DNA from: a bacterium
GTDB taxonomy: Bacteria > UBA9089 > JASEGY01
Direction of reading: 5' to 3'
Length of the DNA stretch: 10,865 bases
Assembly: GCA_030019105.1 (NCBI GenBank)
Contig: JASEGY010000085.1
Span: forward strand, 1-10,865
Shown: positions 1 through 6,077 of the stretch, piece after piece
How positions within the stretch are numbered: the first letter of the stretch is position 1
Layout: each line of letters begins with the position of its first letter
The notes under the pieces: model-generated
Told to the model about the DNA's origin: nothing
What the model saw: only the letters and a program-made list of their open reading frames with translations
Databases searched by the model: none
Made by a program: the position numbers and the translations under genes

Positions 1-78
1 GCCCTGAGTTATTGAGAAGATACAAAATCGCAGATTATGCCCGCGTTGAGTATATGCAAACTCAGCGGTAAACAGGAA

Positions 79-1239
79 CTAAAGAACAATCACTACCCGG
101 CCTCTTTCAAGGAGATGGTATTTCTGCTCTATTTCTTCGATTTTTCGGGCAGCTTCCTGGCTAATGGCCAGAGACTTTTTGTCATCTGAGACTGAGGCTG
201 CTTTTACTACAAAAGGCGTTTGGGCCACACGGGAATTATCTGTAGCCCCGGTCAGTGTTTGTTCCCAGGCGGCTAAGGCATGCAGGTTCGGATCCCTCTG
301 CCGGCCGTCCCCTATCCCATAAAAAAGACTGGCCGCATCCTTAGCTTGGGTATAGATATTAGGTTTCATATGGGGCGTTATGCCGGAACCGGCGGCATTA
401 ACCACTATCCCGGTATATTCTACTTCAGGCTCTACCGGGGTTGTTTGAGATTTCTTTAAAAGGTCAATTTCCTGCATCAAGGTGGCCAGGATAGCCAGTA
501 ATTTTTCGTCTTTTTGCGCCATATTATTCAGGCTCTGTTGTACCTCGTCCAGGTTTCTACCTGACCTGACCGCATTTATTACTTCCGCATTGTCGCCAAT
601 GAATGGCGTCAACGTTGGATTTTGGCTGCTTTCCAAACTCGCAAATTTTAAAGGAAGCTGCTGCGGCGACGACGGGCTAATGGCTTTCTTTGGGATGGCC
701 CCGCCTACTTCTTCTAAGAAAACAGCTACTTCGACCACAGCCATCTGTTCTTTTTCCAGGAATTCCATTTTAATCTCTTTGGCCCCTTTAAGAATACCCT
801 CCACTTTTGTCTCAATAACCCGGTCTTTTACCATGTAGTCCTTCACCGTGCTGGTGGCCGTAATATGCACCCCGGCCGTAATTTCCAGCAAATTGGCCTG
901 GGCTTCTATTTTTGCCGCTTGAAAGGCCAGAAGCCTGGCTACTTCAGGGGTAGGCGCGTCTGCCGGCGGCACACCATAACCTTTAGCGGAAACCAGTCCT
1001 TTTGACCAGTTAAGCGAACCGTTAACCGTTTTTACAATGAAGTCAAGTTTCTCTGTCTCAGGCATCTCTTTAGACACCGGCGCTACTGGTCCTGGCTGAG
1101 GCGGTTCTACTGGCGATGGGAGTGTTTCCGGCCCTTCTTTCTTCCCTCCCCCACTAAAGACGCTGCAGCCGGCAACCAATAAAAGCACCAGGCCGCCAAC
1201 AAAGAATGGGTGTAACAGAAATCTTGGGTTTTTACTCAT
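79..1239 (-). CDS. LPP20-type outer-membrane lipoprotein of the T6SS cluster
   Basis: The 386-aa protein starts at 1239 (AAGGAGG 9 bases upstream). It carries a lipoprotein signal: basic N-terminus, hydrophobic core and lipobox LVAGC with the lipidated Cys at residue 25, followed by Ser, which favours outer-membrane sorting. A Pro-rich linker follows (about 37-60). Next is an LPP20/FlgP-like domain (about 77-185) with WSKGLVSAKGYGVPP, then AFQAAKIEAQANLLEITAGV. A helical, coiled-coil-like segment covers about 215-270. The C-terminal domain (275-386) begins YTGIVVNAAGSGITPHMKP and ends GRVVIVL, a pattern I associate with this lipoprotein group. TssJ, the usual T6SS lipoprotein, is only about 150-180 aa and unlike this one. 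By position after tssM it may serve the TssJ role, anchoring the complex to the outer membrane. That is inference. Confidence 0.87.
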   Translation of the reverse strand: MSKNPRFLLHPFFVGGLVLLLVAGCSVFSGGGKKEGPETLPSPVEPPQPGPVAPVSKEMPETEKLDFIVKTVNGSLNWSKGLVSAKGYGVPPADAPTPEVARLLAFQAAKIEAQANLLEITAGVHITATSTVKDYMVKDRVIETKVEGILKGAKEIKMEFLEKEQMAVVEVAVFLEEVGGAIPKKAISPSSPQQLPLKFASLESSQNPTLTPFIGDNAEVINAVRSGRNLDEVQQSLNNMAQKDEKLLAILATLMQEIDLLKKSQTTPVEPEVEYTGIVVNAAGSGITPHMKPNIYTQAKDAASLFYGIGDGRQRDPNLHALAAWEQTLTGATDNSRVAQTPFVVKAASVSDDKKSLAISQEAARKIEEIEQKYHLLERGRVVIVL

Positions 1240-1248
1240 GAGACTTCC

Positions 1249-1255
1249 CCTCCTT
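1249..1255 (-). promoter_or_regulatory. ribosome binding site fixing the lipoprotein start
   Basis: AAGGAGG on the minus strand lies 9 bases before the ATG at 1239. This supports the start giving MSKNPRF and a normal lipoprotein signal, over the longer reading from the ATG at 1290. Confidence 0.85.
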
Positions 1256-1292
1256 TTTAAGATTTTTGGTGGGATATAACTCCCGACCATGA

Positions 1293-1364
1293 TTATTCTC
1301 GAACCCTAATTCTATGGATTATAAAATTGGAAACACAATGGTCTGCAAAAAATCTCAAGCTCAT
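1293..1364 (-). pseudogene. truncated DUF5615 PIN-like toxin (first 23 codons)
   Basis: The reading begins MSLRFFADHCVSNFIIHRIR, which matches the start of DUF5615 toxins (MKxRFFADHCVPxxVxxxLR). These are PIN-like putative nucleases of about 110-120 aa whose first catalytic Asp is the one in FADHC. It then hits a TAA at 1295-1293, 54 bases before the lipoprotein start codon. About four fifths of the toxin is missing, so it is inactive. The start overlaps the DUF433 stop as ATGA, showing that the pair arrived together and then lost the toxin. Confidence 0.82.
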
Positions 1365-1585
1365 GCGGCAACCTCAAACTCTGATAACTCTCGGGCATAA
1401 TCTAAACAAGCAGCGACCATTTTTATAGTGAGGTCTGGAAACTCCTCCATAATTTTTTCGAAAGAGCTGCCTGCCGCAAAATATCCAAGGATAAGACTAA
1501 CTGGGATTCGGGTCCCTTTGACTCGTGGCTTGCCTCGAAGTACATCAGGCGTGCTTACAATATAATCTCTCCAATCTGCTTGTAT
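1361..1585 (-). CDS. DUF433 antitoxin-type protein with apparent ATA start
   Basis: DUF433 proteins are small winged-helix or homeodomain-like antitoxins that accompany PIN-like DUF5615 toxins. The 74-aa reading matches the full family length: WRDYIVSTPDVLRGKPRVKG (residues 5-24) with the signature GKPxxKGTRIPVSLIL continuing to 33, then YFAAGSSFEKIMEEFPDLT (35-53), and a final helix VAACLDYARELSEFE. It is missing an ordinary start: the codon at the expected position after a perfect AAGGAGG is ATA (1585-1583), and no other start codon exists upstream in frame. Either ATA is used weakly or an ATG has mutated, which would make this a fresh pseudogene. Its stop overlaps the ATG of the toxin remnant (ATGA at 1364-1361), the normal arrangement for this pair. 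Confidence 0.85.
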   Translation of the reverse strand: MQADWRDYIVSTPDVLRGKPRVKGTRIPVSLILGYFAAGSSFEKIMEEFPDLTIKMVAACLDYARELSEFEVAA

Positions 1586-1590
1586 GTTAT

Positions 1591-1597
1591 CCTCCTT
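1591..1597 (-). promoter_or_regulatory. ribosome binding site for the DUF433 gene
   Basis: A perfect AAGGAGG on the minus strand lies 5 bases before the ATA codon at 1585-1583. No ATG, GTG or TTG is in frame between the upstream stop and the conserved DUF433 core, so this site points to ATA as the start codon position. Confidence 0.7.
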
Positions 1598-1611
1598 CTT
1601 CCCGAAATTCT

Positions 1612-1989
1612 TTACAGTCGGTGCAAGTTAGAGATTGTTCGCCCAGCTATCTTTAGAGCATACTCAGCAGTAGCAGGTAGTCTTGTGGCTATATCTTCAT
1701 AATCTGCATTCTTCCGGTGTATATGCAAGCGAGTCAAGTTCTCTCCCACTTTTCTACGCACGTTGTCACCGCCCTTTTTGAATTGATTTTGAACATACTG
1801 ATGTGCTTCTCCTCCGCTGGGAATCGTATGCCCCTCTTTATCCCGCAAATGATTTCGCGCTTTACAGAAAGTCGCATAGTAAGCCCGACTGATTGCAGAA
1901 CGCAACTTGGCTTCCTGGGTCGAAGGGCTTGTAGCTTGCCCAGCCAATTCTTGTGATAGATTGAGATACTCTGACCAGTCAAAACTCAT
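1612..1989 (-). CDS. HEPN domain protein (possible toxin)
   Basis: HEPN proteins are all-helical and include many RNase toxins. The 125-aa chain is one HEPN domain: an N-terminal WSEYLNLSQELA helix, the characteristic SAISRAYYATFCKARNHL (residues 31-48; SRAYYA is the family hallmark), and a late TRLHIHRKNADYED (87-100). The catalytic RX4-6H motif of RNase HEPNs is not clearly present. The corresponding segment instead has RKNADY (92-97), as in HEPN proteins paired with nucleotidyltransferases. Activity therefore cannot be assumed. It overlaps its upstream partner by four bases, and its stop lies 26 bases before the DUF433 start. It appears intact, unlike the toxins of the neighbouring cassettes. 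Confidence 0.85.
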   Translation of the reverse strand: MSFDWSEYLNLSQELAGQATSPSTQEAKLRSAISRAYYATFCKARNHLRDKEGHTIPSGGEAHQYVQNQFKKGGDNVRRKVGENLTRLHIHRKNADYEDIATRLPATAEYALKIAGRTISNLHRL

Positions 1990-2372
1990 CGGAACTCCAC
2001 GTTAATACAGAGCTTCTCTTGCGCTCGGTCTAAAGCGTCCAACCACCAGTCCTCATCGAACCACTCAAGCCTCTCAACAGCCTCATTCGGGGCAAGGTTT
2101 GTCGCAATGGATATTACCAATTGATAGTTATTAATTGTTTCCGGATCAGTAAAGACCTCAAGAAAGAGTTGTGAATCCGGAAAGTAACTTCCAATCTTAC
2201 CGGATGCCTCCAGCAATAGCGAGCCCAAAAACGGATATCTTTCAAGAAACCACAGAACCTCTCCTCGCTCCCTGAAGGCATACAATTGCTCAAGCCATTT
2301 GATCTTGGCCTCTGAGACATGAAATGTTGCAGCACCTACCTCTTGCCGGGCCTCGACAACTTTTGTTCTCAT
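1986..2372 (-). CDS. uncharacterised 128-aa partner of the HEPN protein
   Basis: I recall similar proteins encoded directly upstream of HEPN genes, for example in cyanobacteria, but no named domain. Visible features are a helical N-terminus, then LWFLERYPFLGSLLLEASGKI, then YFPDSQLFLEVFTDPE and the acidic, Trp-rich WFDEDWWLDALDRAQEKLCI near the end. The FPDSQLFLEV segment has an alpha/beta look, but the GSxxxGxxxxSDxD motif of minimal nucleotidyltransferases (MNT) is absent, so it is not a normal MNT antitoxin. The start was chosen at 2372 (GGAGG 6-8 bases upstream). A longer reading from 2450 would translate the 9-bp repeat and is unlikely. Its stop overlaps the HEPN start by four bases (ATGA). 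It may be the antitoxin side of the pair, by position only. Confidence 0.75.
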   Translation of the reverse strand: MRTKVVEARQEVGAATFHVSEAKIKWLEQLYAFRERGEVLWFLERYPFLGSLLLEASGKIGSYFPDSQLFLEVFTDPETINNYQLVISIATNLAPNEAVERLEWFDEDWWLDALDRAQEKLCINVEFR

Positions 2373-2409
2373 GTCCACCCTCCTCCCCATCTTACCGAAC
2401 CAATTTACC

Positions 2410-2454
2410 ACAAAGGACATAAAGGACACAAAAGACACCAAAGACACCAAAAAT
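2410..2454 (-). repeat. 9-bp tandem repeat after tssM
   Basis: Four units plus a degenerate fifth of the form A-C/T-A/C-AAAGGAC (ACAAAGGAC, ATAAAGGAC, ACAAAAGAC, ACCAAAGAC) lie between the tssM stop and the next gene. On the minus strand they read as GTGTCTTTG-type units, which would translate as VSFVSFMSF if the next gene were started at 2450. Similar GTCTTTTGTGTCC-like runs are scattered in gaps of many environmental genomes (from memory). The repeat marks the upstream edge of the third cassette. Confidence 0.85.
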
Positions 2455-2493
2455 TACCGGCCTTTATGTTCTTTAAGGATGCTGCGCGGCATT

Positions 2494-5400
2494 TTATTGG
2501 ACAACGCTCAGCAACTCCCGTAACTGCTGGTCAATAAGCTGCTCATTGCCTTCAAAATCAAGCAGTTTAAGCCCCACTCCTGTTTCAGCTTGTTTACGCG
2601 CGTCTTCGCCCTGGTTGCTTTCGTAGTAGGTCCAGCCAAGGTCTAAATAAAAATCCTTGCGCGGCATTAATCTGATGGCCTTTTGATATTTATCAATGGC
2701 TTCGGAAAGGCCCTGTTGTTTGTGATATTCTTTGGCCTGACCATAATAATGAATGGCCCCGTCAATCTGCCAGGGAGCAAAATCTTTTACTGCACGTTCC
2801 TCCTTAATTCCCAGCATCCTGACTTTTTGAGTCCCCTCTTTCCACTTAGCAGTTCGAGGCCAGTACTGCGGATGAGACAACAGGAACTGATGTTCGGCAA
2901 CTTCTTTGGGAAGCTGTCGCAGGCCTTTTTTATCTGTCGCGCCAATCTGGACCAGCTTAAAATCCTTACCGCCAGGCCGGCTCGGCCCGCCAGGCCGGCT
3001 CGGCCCCCCGGATTCAAACCACATTCGCCGGCTGTCCTCAGTTGAAGCCCACAATTTGTCATCCCCTTTTTCCAATAGTACCCAGACCTCAGCATCTTGA
3101 ATGGACTTTCCGTCGGACAAGTCAACTACCTTTAATTCAGCGCCAGGTTTAGGAGGCGGAGAAGGCGTTGGAGTTGGAGAAGGAGTGGGAGAAGGTGGAA
3201 TAGGAACCGGCTCTTCTGTCGCCCCATATTGCAGCAAAATGGTATAGTTGGGATATTCTTCGCCAATGGTTACTGCTTCCGGAAGGGGAGAAGAGCTTAC
3301 ATTCTCATTTGTCGGAATGATATCGATTTGCGTCTCCAATTTACCGGACCTGTCTGTCTGTCCGACCGGTTTTCCTCCCACCAGGACAGTCACTCCCCGT
3401 CTGGGTCGTTGAGTGGCTGATTCCTGGGCGGTCACGGCAATATTAAGCTTACGCCGGATTTCTTTATCACCAAGCGGGTATTCATATTGCCCCATCTTAA
3501 TATTAAGTGAAGAAGAAGCGGCAGGCGGCTTGTCATAGACTACCTCAAGCGAGCGGCCGGCCGGTGAGACAAATTCGAGTCGAACAGTCCCCTTCTCATC
3601 CGTGGCTCCAACACTGTAATTACGCAATTCATCCTTAATCGAAACCGGCACTCCCTCTAAGTCTTTTCCGAATCGGTCCACGCAATGAACAGTAACTACC
3701 CGTTTCCTGGCAAAGATAAATTCGACCTGCCAGGCCGGCTCGTCTCCACGCAAGGACTCGCCAGGGGAAATCTCGTAACTCAGGGTCGGTTCTGAAAGCG
3801 GAATTTCCTTCTTTTGGCCGAGCCGGCCTGGCGGGCCGAGCCGGCCTGGCGGGCCGAGCCGGCCTGGCAGAAGGTCGGTTTCAACAACAGCCCTGGCTAT
3901 CTTCCAGTCAGACTCCGCAGACTGCCAGGCCGGCTCGGCCTCAGGAAGCCGGGGGACATCCTTCTTAAATATCTTATCCTTAAGACTCCCTGAATCTAAA
4001 TCAGATTTAGGATAATCAGTGGTGATAACTACTTTGGTCGATTTCACATCCACCAGGACAGCCGCGCCGTCTTTATCGGTATAGACGGCCCGGTCCTTGT
4101 AGTTACCCGGATAGACGGCATTTCCAACCACCGGCTTAAGGCTTGTTCCGGATTCGGTTTCTAACTCCCTTGAGACCTTTACCTGAACTCTAATCGTATG
4201 TTTTTCATATAATTCACTGCTGGCCCGGGCCACCTCTTTTCTCTCTCTCCGCCAGGGAAAACTAAAGGGAGCGAAGCCTTCCAATCCAGCCTTCTGCCGG
4301 TTCAATCTCTCCAATTTGCTCCATTTCTCCTCCGGCGGCGCAGCCGGATCAGTCTCAGCGACTTCAGCCGCCGCCGTTTGGACATTAGTCATAATTTGTT
4401 TATTATGACCGTAGGAGACGCGCAAGCCTATCCCCAGCGCTACCGCTACTATTAATGCGGCGGCACAAAAAGCCAAACGGAAGCGGGTCCTGCGAATCTC
4501 TGCCTTTGTGGTTAAGTTCTCCAGGCCCGCCAGGCCGGCTCGGCCCGCCAGGCCGGCTCGGCCCGCCAGGCCGGCTCGGCCCCGGTCAGGAAAGATTACC
4601 TGCTTAAACAGGTCTTTGATAAAATAACCTTGTTTTCCTCCGAATACTGCCGGTAATGTGAGTGGCTGTCGATTAACCGATTCAGATGCTTGCTGCAATA
4701 CCAGATCGATAGGAGTTCCTTCTTGAGCCGCGCTGGTAAAATAAAACCCCCGAAAGATAGGTTTTTCAGAGGCTACTTCGGGGAATATTCCTCCCACAAA
4801 GTGAGCGAGTTTCCGGTAAGCTGCTTCAAATTCTAATGGAAAAGTGTAACCAGCGACGCGCTGCTCCACTGATGTCTTTTCTGAAACTAATTTTTGTAAC
4901 TGGCGGTCACTTAGCGACTGGAAAAGCCGATGACATTCTTCTTTAAAGACCACATCAGCCTTTTCCTCCCGGTCGCTTCTAAGCGTGCATCCCCAAACTT
5001 GCGTCCGTTCAGCCGTGCTTAAATCATCAAAAGATTGCGTAAACCCATAAATCTGGTCGCCTTTAGTAAAAACAAGATAGATGGGAACCCTGGTTTCTAA
5101 TTGTTCGATAAGGTCTTCAATATGTCGGCGAATCTTCTGAGCTTCCTGTTCGATGGCATATTCTTCTTTTTGTAATAGAGGAGTAATGTCTGTCGTCAGA
5201 ATCAGTCCATCAACAGGTCTCTTGCGCCGATGTTTTTTTAAGACGTTCAGCAGTCCCAACCATTCTGTCCTGACAGAGGCCTCATTACTATGAGTGACAT
5301 ACCGCCCGCTGGTGTCGAGGATAATAGCTTCTCTGGTGAAGAAGAAGTCACAGTTCCTGGTTTCGTCAATACCTTGCTGAAGCGGTCTTTCCTGGAGGGA

Positions 5401-5814
5401 GTCAATGTAAGAAAAATCCAGATTTGAATTTCTAAGGAGGGTGGTTTTCCCGTTTCCGGATGGCCCGATGACCATGTACCAGGGCAGGATGTATGGATCA
5501 GGTTTCTTGAAAATATTCAGCCAGCCACGACGGGCTTTTTTGCCCCTGAAATCCCGGACCGATTTAATGGCATTTCTTACCCGCTCTTCAAACCTGGTAA
5601 TATCTTCGGGCAGCGCTTCTTTCGCTCCTGCTCCTTCCTTTTGCCGCATCCATCTGATTAGAAGAAAGACACCCCATACTCCCAGGATCGCTACCGTGAG
5701 CATAATACGGACGTTAAAAGGCAGCCATCTTCCGCCTGGGATCCAGACCAAAAGGACCATAATGGGGACCCACTTCCCCGGAAGGTCTTTAATGTGTTGA
5801 AGTAAAAAACTCAT
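2494..5814 (-). CDS. tssM: atypical type VI secretion protein TssM (IcmF family)
   Basis: TssM is the large inner-membrane protein of the T6SS envelope complex. The N-terminal half is canonical. There are two membrane segments (about 15-25 and 33-55), a GTPase-like domain with Walker A GPSGNGKTT (117-125), the Walker B region ILDTSGRY (165-172) and TKGD (250-253), a linker ending IFPDR, and a third membrane segment (about 447-467). After about residue 540 it departs from the family. It has successive beta-rich segments resembling carboxypeptidase-regulatory or Ig-like folds (about 541-601, 706-762, 788-860, 892-960), a Pro-rich linker (870-890: PIPPSPTPSPTPTPSPPPKP) and a TPR-like helical end (1013-1080, with AIDKYQKAIRLMP). 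The usual IcmF C-terminal domain was not recognised. Ten copies of an 18-bp repeat add GRAGLA, PGRLGP and PSRPGG runs and two AEPAWQ-type sites. The start at 5814 has GAGGAG 6 bases upstream. Confidence 0.92.
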   Translation of the reverse strand: MSFLLQHIKDLPGKWVPIMVLLVWIPGGRWLPFNVRIMLTVAILGVWGVFLLIRWMRQKEGAGAKEALPEDITRFEERVRNAIKSVRDFRGKKARRGWLNIFKKPDPYILPWYMVIGPSGNGKTTLLRNSNLDFSYIDSLQERPLQQGIDETRNCDFFFTREAIILDTSGRYVTHSNEASVRTEWLGLLNVLKKHRRKRPVDGLILTTDITPLLQKEEYAIEQEAQKIRRHIEDLIEQLETRVPIYLVFTKGDQIYGFTQSFDDLSTAERTQVWGCTLRSDREEKADVVFKEECHRLFQSLSDRQLQKLVSEKTSVEQRVAGYTFPLEFEAAYRKLAHFVGGIFPEVASEKPIFRGFYFTSAAQEGTPIDLVLQQASESVNRQPLTLPAVFGGKQGYFIKDLFKQVIFPDRGRAGLAGRAGLAGRAGLAGLENLTTKAEIRRTRFRLAFCAAALIVAVALGIGLRVSYGHNKQIMTNVQTAAAEVAETDPAAPPEEKWSKLERLNRQKAGLEGFAPFSFPWRRERKEVARASSELYEKHTIRVQVKVSRELETESGTSLKPVVGNAVYPGNYKDRAVYTDKDGAAVLVDVKSTKVVITTDYPKSDLDSGSLKDKIFKKDVPRLPEAEPAWQSAESDWKIARAVVETDLLPGRLGPPGRLGPPGRLGQKKEIPLSEPTLSYEISPGESLRGDEPAWQVEFIFARKRVVTVHCVDRFGKDLEGVPVSIKDELRNYSVGATDEKGTVRLEFVSPAGRSLEVVYDKPPAASSSLNIKMGQYEYPLGDKEIRRKLNIAVTAQESATQRPRRGVTVLVGGKPVGQTDRSGKLETQIDIIPTNENVSSSPLPEAVTIGEEYPNYTILLQYGATEEPVPIPPSPTPSPTPTPSPPPKPGAELKVVDLSDGKSIQDAEVWVLLEKGDDKLWASTEDSRRMWFESGGPSRPGGPSRPGGKDFKLVQIGATDKKGLRQLPKEVAEHQFLLSHPQYWPRTAKWKEGTQKVRMLGIKEERAVKDFAPWQIDGAIHYYGQAKEYHKQQGLSEAIDKYQKAIRLMPRKDFYLDLGWTYYESNQGEDARKQAETGVGLKLLDFEGNEQLIDQQLRELLSVVQ
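2973..3008 (-). repeat. two tandem copies of the 18-bp repeat (reads PSRPGG)
   Basis: Units start at 2973 and 2991, in the same orientation as the 4531 array but in a different coding frame, reading GGPSRPGGPSRPGG (TssM residues 936-949). The array interrupts a region just before the TPR-like C-terminus. Confidence 0.93.
3731..3742 (-). repeat. partial single copy of the repeat (reads DEPAWQ)
   Basis: CAGGCCGGCTCG on the plus strand is a 12-base match to the 18-bp unit. It gives EPAWQ (TssM residues 692-696), in the same frame as the copy at 3926. Two independent EPAWQ sites 65 residues apart make chance similarity less likely, but this copy is short. Confidence 0.7.
3816..3868 (+). repeat. 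three tandem copies of the 18-bp repeat in inverted orientation (reads PGRLGP)
   Basis: Units start at 3816, 3834 and 3852 with the form GGCCGAGCCGGCCTGGCG on the plus strand. This is the reverse complement of the unit in the other arrays. On the tssM coding strand they read PGRLGP repeatedly (residues 650-666). The array lies between two beta-rich segments. Confidence 0.95.
3926..3940 (-). repeat. single copy of the 18-bp repeat core (reads EAEPAWQ)
   Basis: The plus strand carries CAGGCCGGCTCGGCC once, in the same orientation as the 4531 and 2973 arrays but in a third reading frame. In TssM it yields AEPAWQ (residues 626-631). Only 15 of the 18 unit bases match. Confidence 0.85.
4531..4584 (-). 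repeat. three tandem copies of an 18-bp GC-rich repeat (reads GRAGLA)
   Basis: Three units start at 4531, 4549 and 4567, of the form CAGGCCGGCTCGGCCCGC on the plus strand; the last differs only at its 3' end. On the coding strand they read as three GRAGLA repeats at TssM residues 412-429. This is exactly the linker between the cytoplasmic domain (ending IFPDR) and the third membrane segment, a place where extra residues are likely to be tolerated. Confidence 0.95.
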
Positions 5815-5826
5815 AATTAACTCCTC

Positions 5827-6077
5827 TTAGCCGAAAATCCTGGTCAGTTTCTTTACTTCACGCTCAAAATATTTTTTCACTATCTTGACAGCTCACCAGA
5901 AAAAACTTTAGGCACAAATTCCTTCATGGTAAAGAAGTCAAAATCTACAGAAATACGGTGTCCTAATTGGAGAGCAGCCGCTGTGCCACCGGCCAAATAG
6001 GCATCCTTCAAAATACCTGAACGACCTAATAAGGCCAAATTCTCTTTTGCTCCTTCAACGAGGCTTTCTTCAAACAT
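5827..6077 (-). pseudogene. AbiEii/AbiGii-type nucleotidyltransferase toxin, internally deleted
   Basis: AbiEii toxins are about 220-270-aa nucleotidyltransferases. Here an N-terminal piece of 65 residues begins at 6077 (AGAGG 4 bases upstream) and carries the signature: YLAGGTAAALQLGHR, then SVDFDFF, with metal-binding Asp at residues 45 and 47. It breaks off after FSGELSR at a TAG (5882-5880). In the next frame, starting after a TGA at 5895, a short reading IVKKYFEREVKKL runs to a TAA at 5829-5827. This looks like the C-terminal helix usual for the family (FFxxEVKKL). The central part, including the substrate lobe, is missing, so a deletion joined the two ends out of frame. The remnant's stop lies 12 bases before the tssM start and abuts its ribosome site. 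It cannot make active toxin unless the N-terminal fragment has some other role. Confidence 0.82.

Noticed and set aside
48..64. Possible terminator after the lipoprotein gene (TGAGT/ACTCA)
   Set aside because: The stem is only 5 bp, AT-rich, with no T-tract following. The last 78 bases otherwise show no gene or clear signal.
482..838. 118-aa plus-strand reading opposite the lipoprotein gene
   Set aside because: It lies wholly within a well-supported lipoprotein gene, has no ribosome site or recognisable motif, and its Ser/Phe/Cys-rich content is typical of an antisense shadow.
1240..1290. Longer lipoprotein start at 1290
   Set aside because: It would add 17 residues before the signal peptide; the ATG at 1239 has AAGGAGG at 9 bases and gives a proper lipoprotein signal.
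1612..2372. Canonical MNT-HEPN toxin-antitoxin pair
   Set aside because: The upstream protein lacks the GSxxxGxxxxSDxD nucleotidyltransferase motif, so the MNT label is not supported.
2373..2450. Upstream start of the HEPN-partner gene at 2450
   Set aside because: It would translate the 9-bp tandem repeat (VSFVSFMSF). The ATG at 2372 has a strong ribosome site.
2973..4584. CRISPR-like array from the GC-rich repeats
   Set aside because: Units are 18 bp, directly abutted with no spacers, dispersed and inside an open tssM frame. This is a minisatellite-type repeat.
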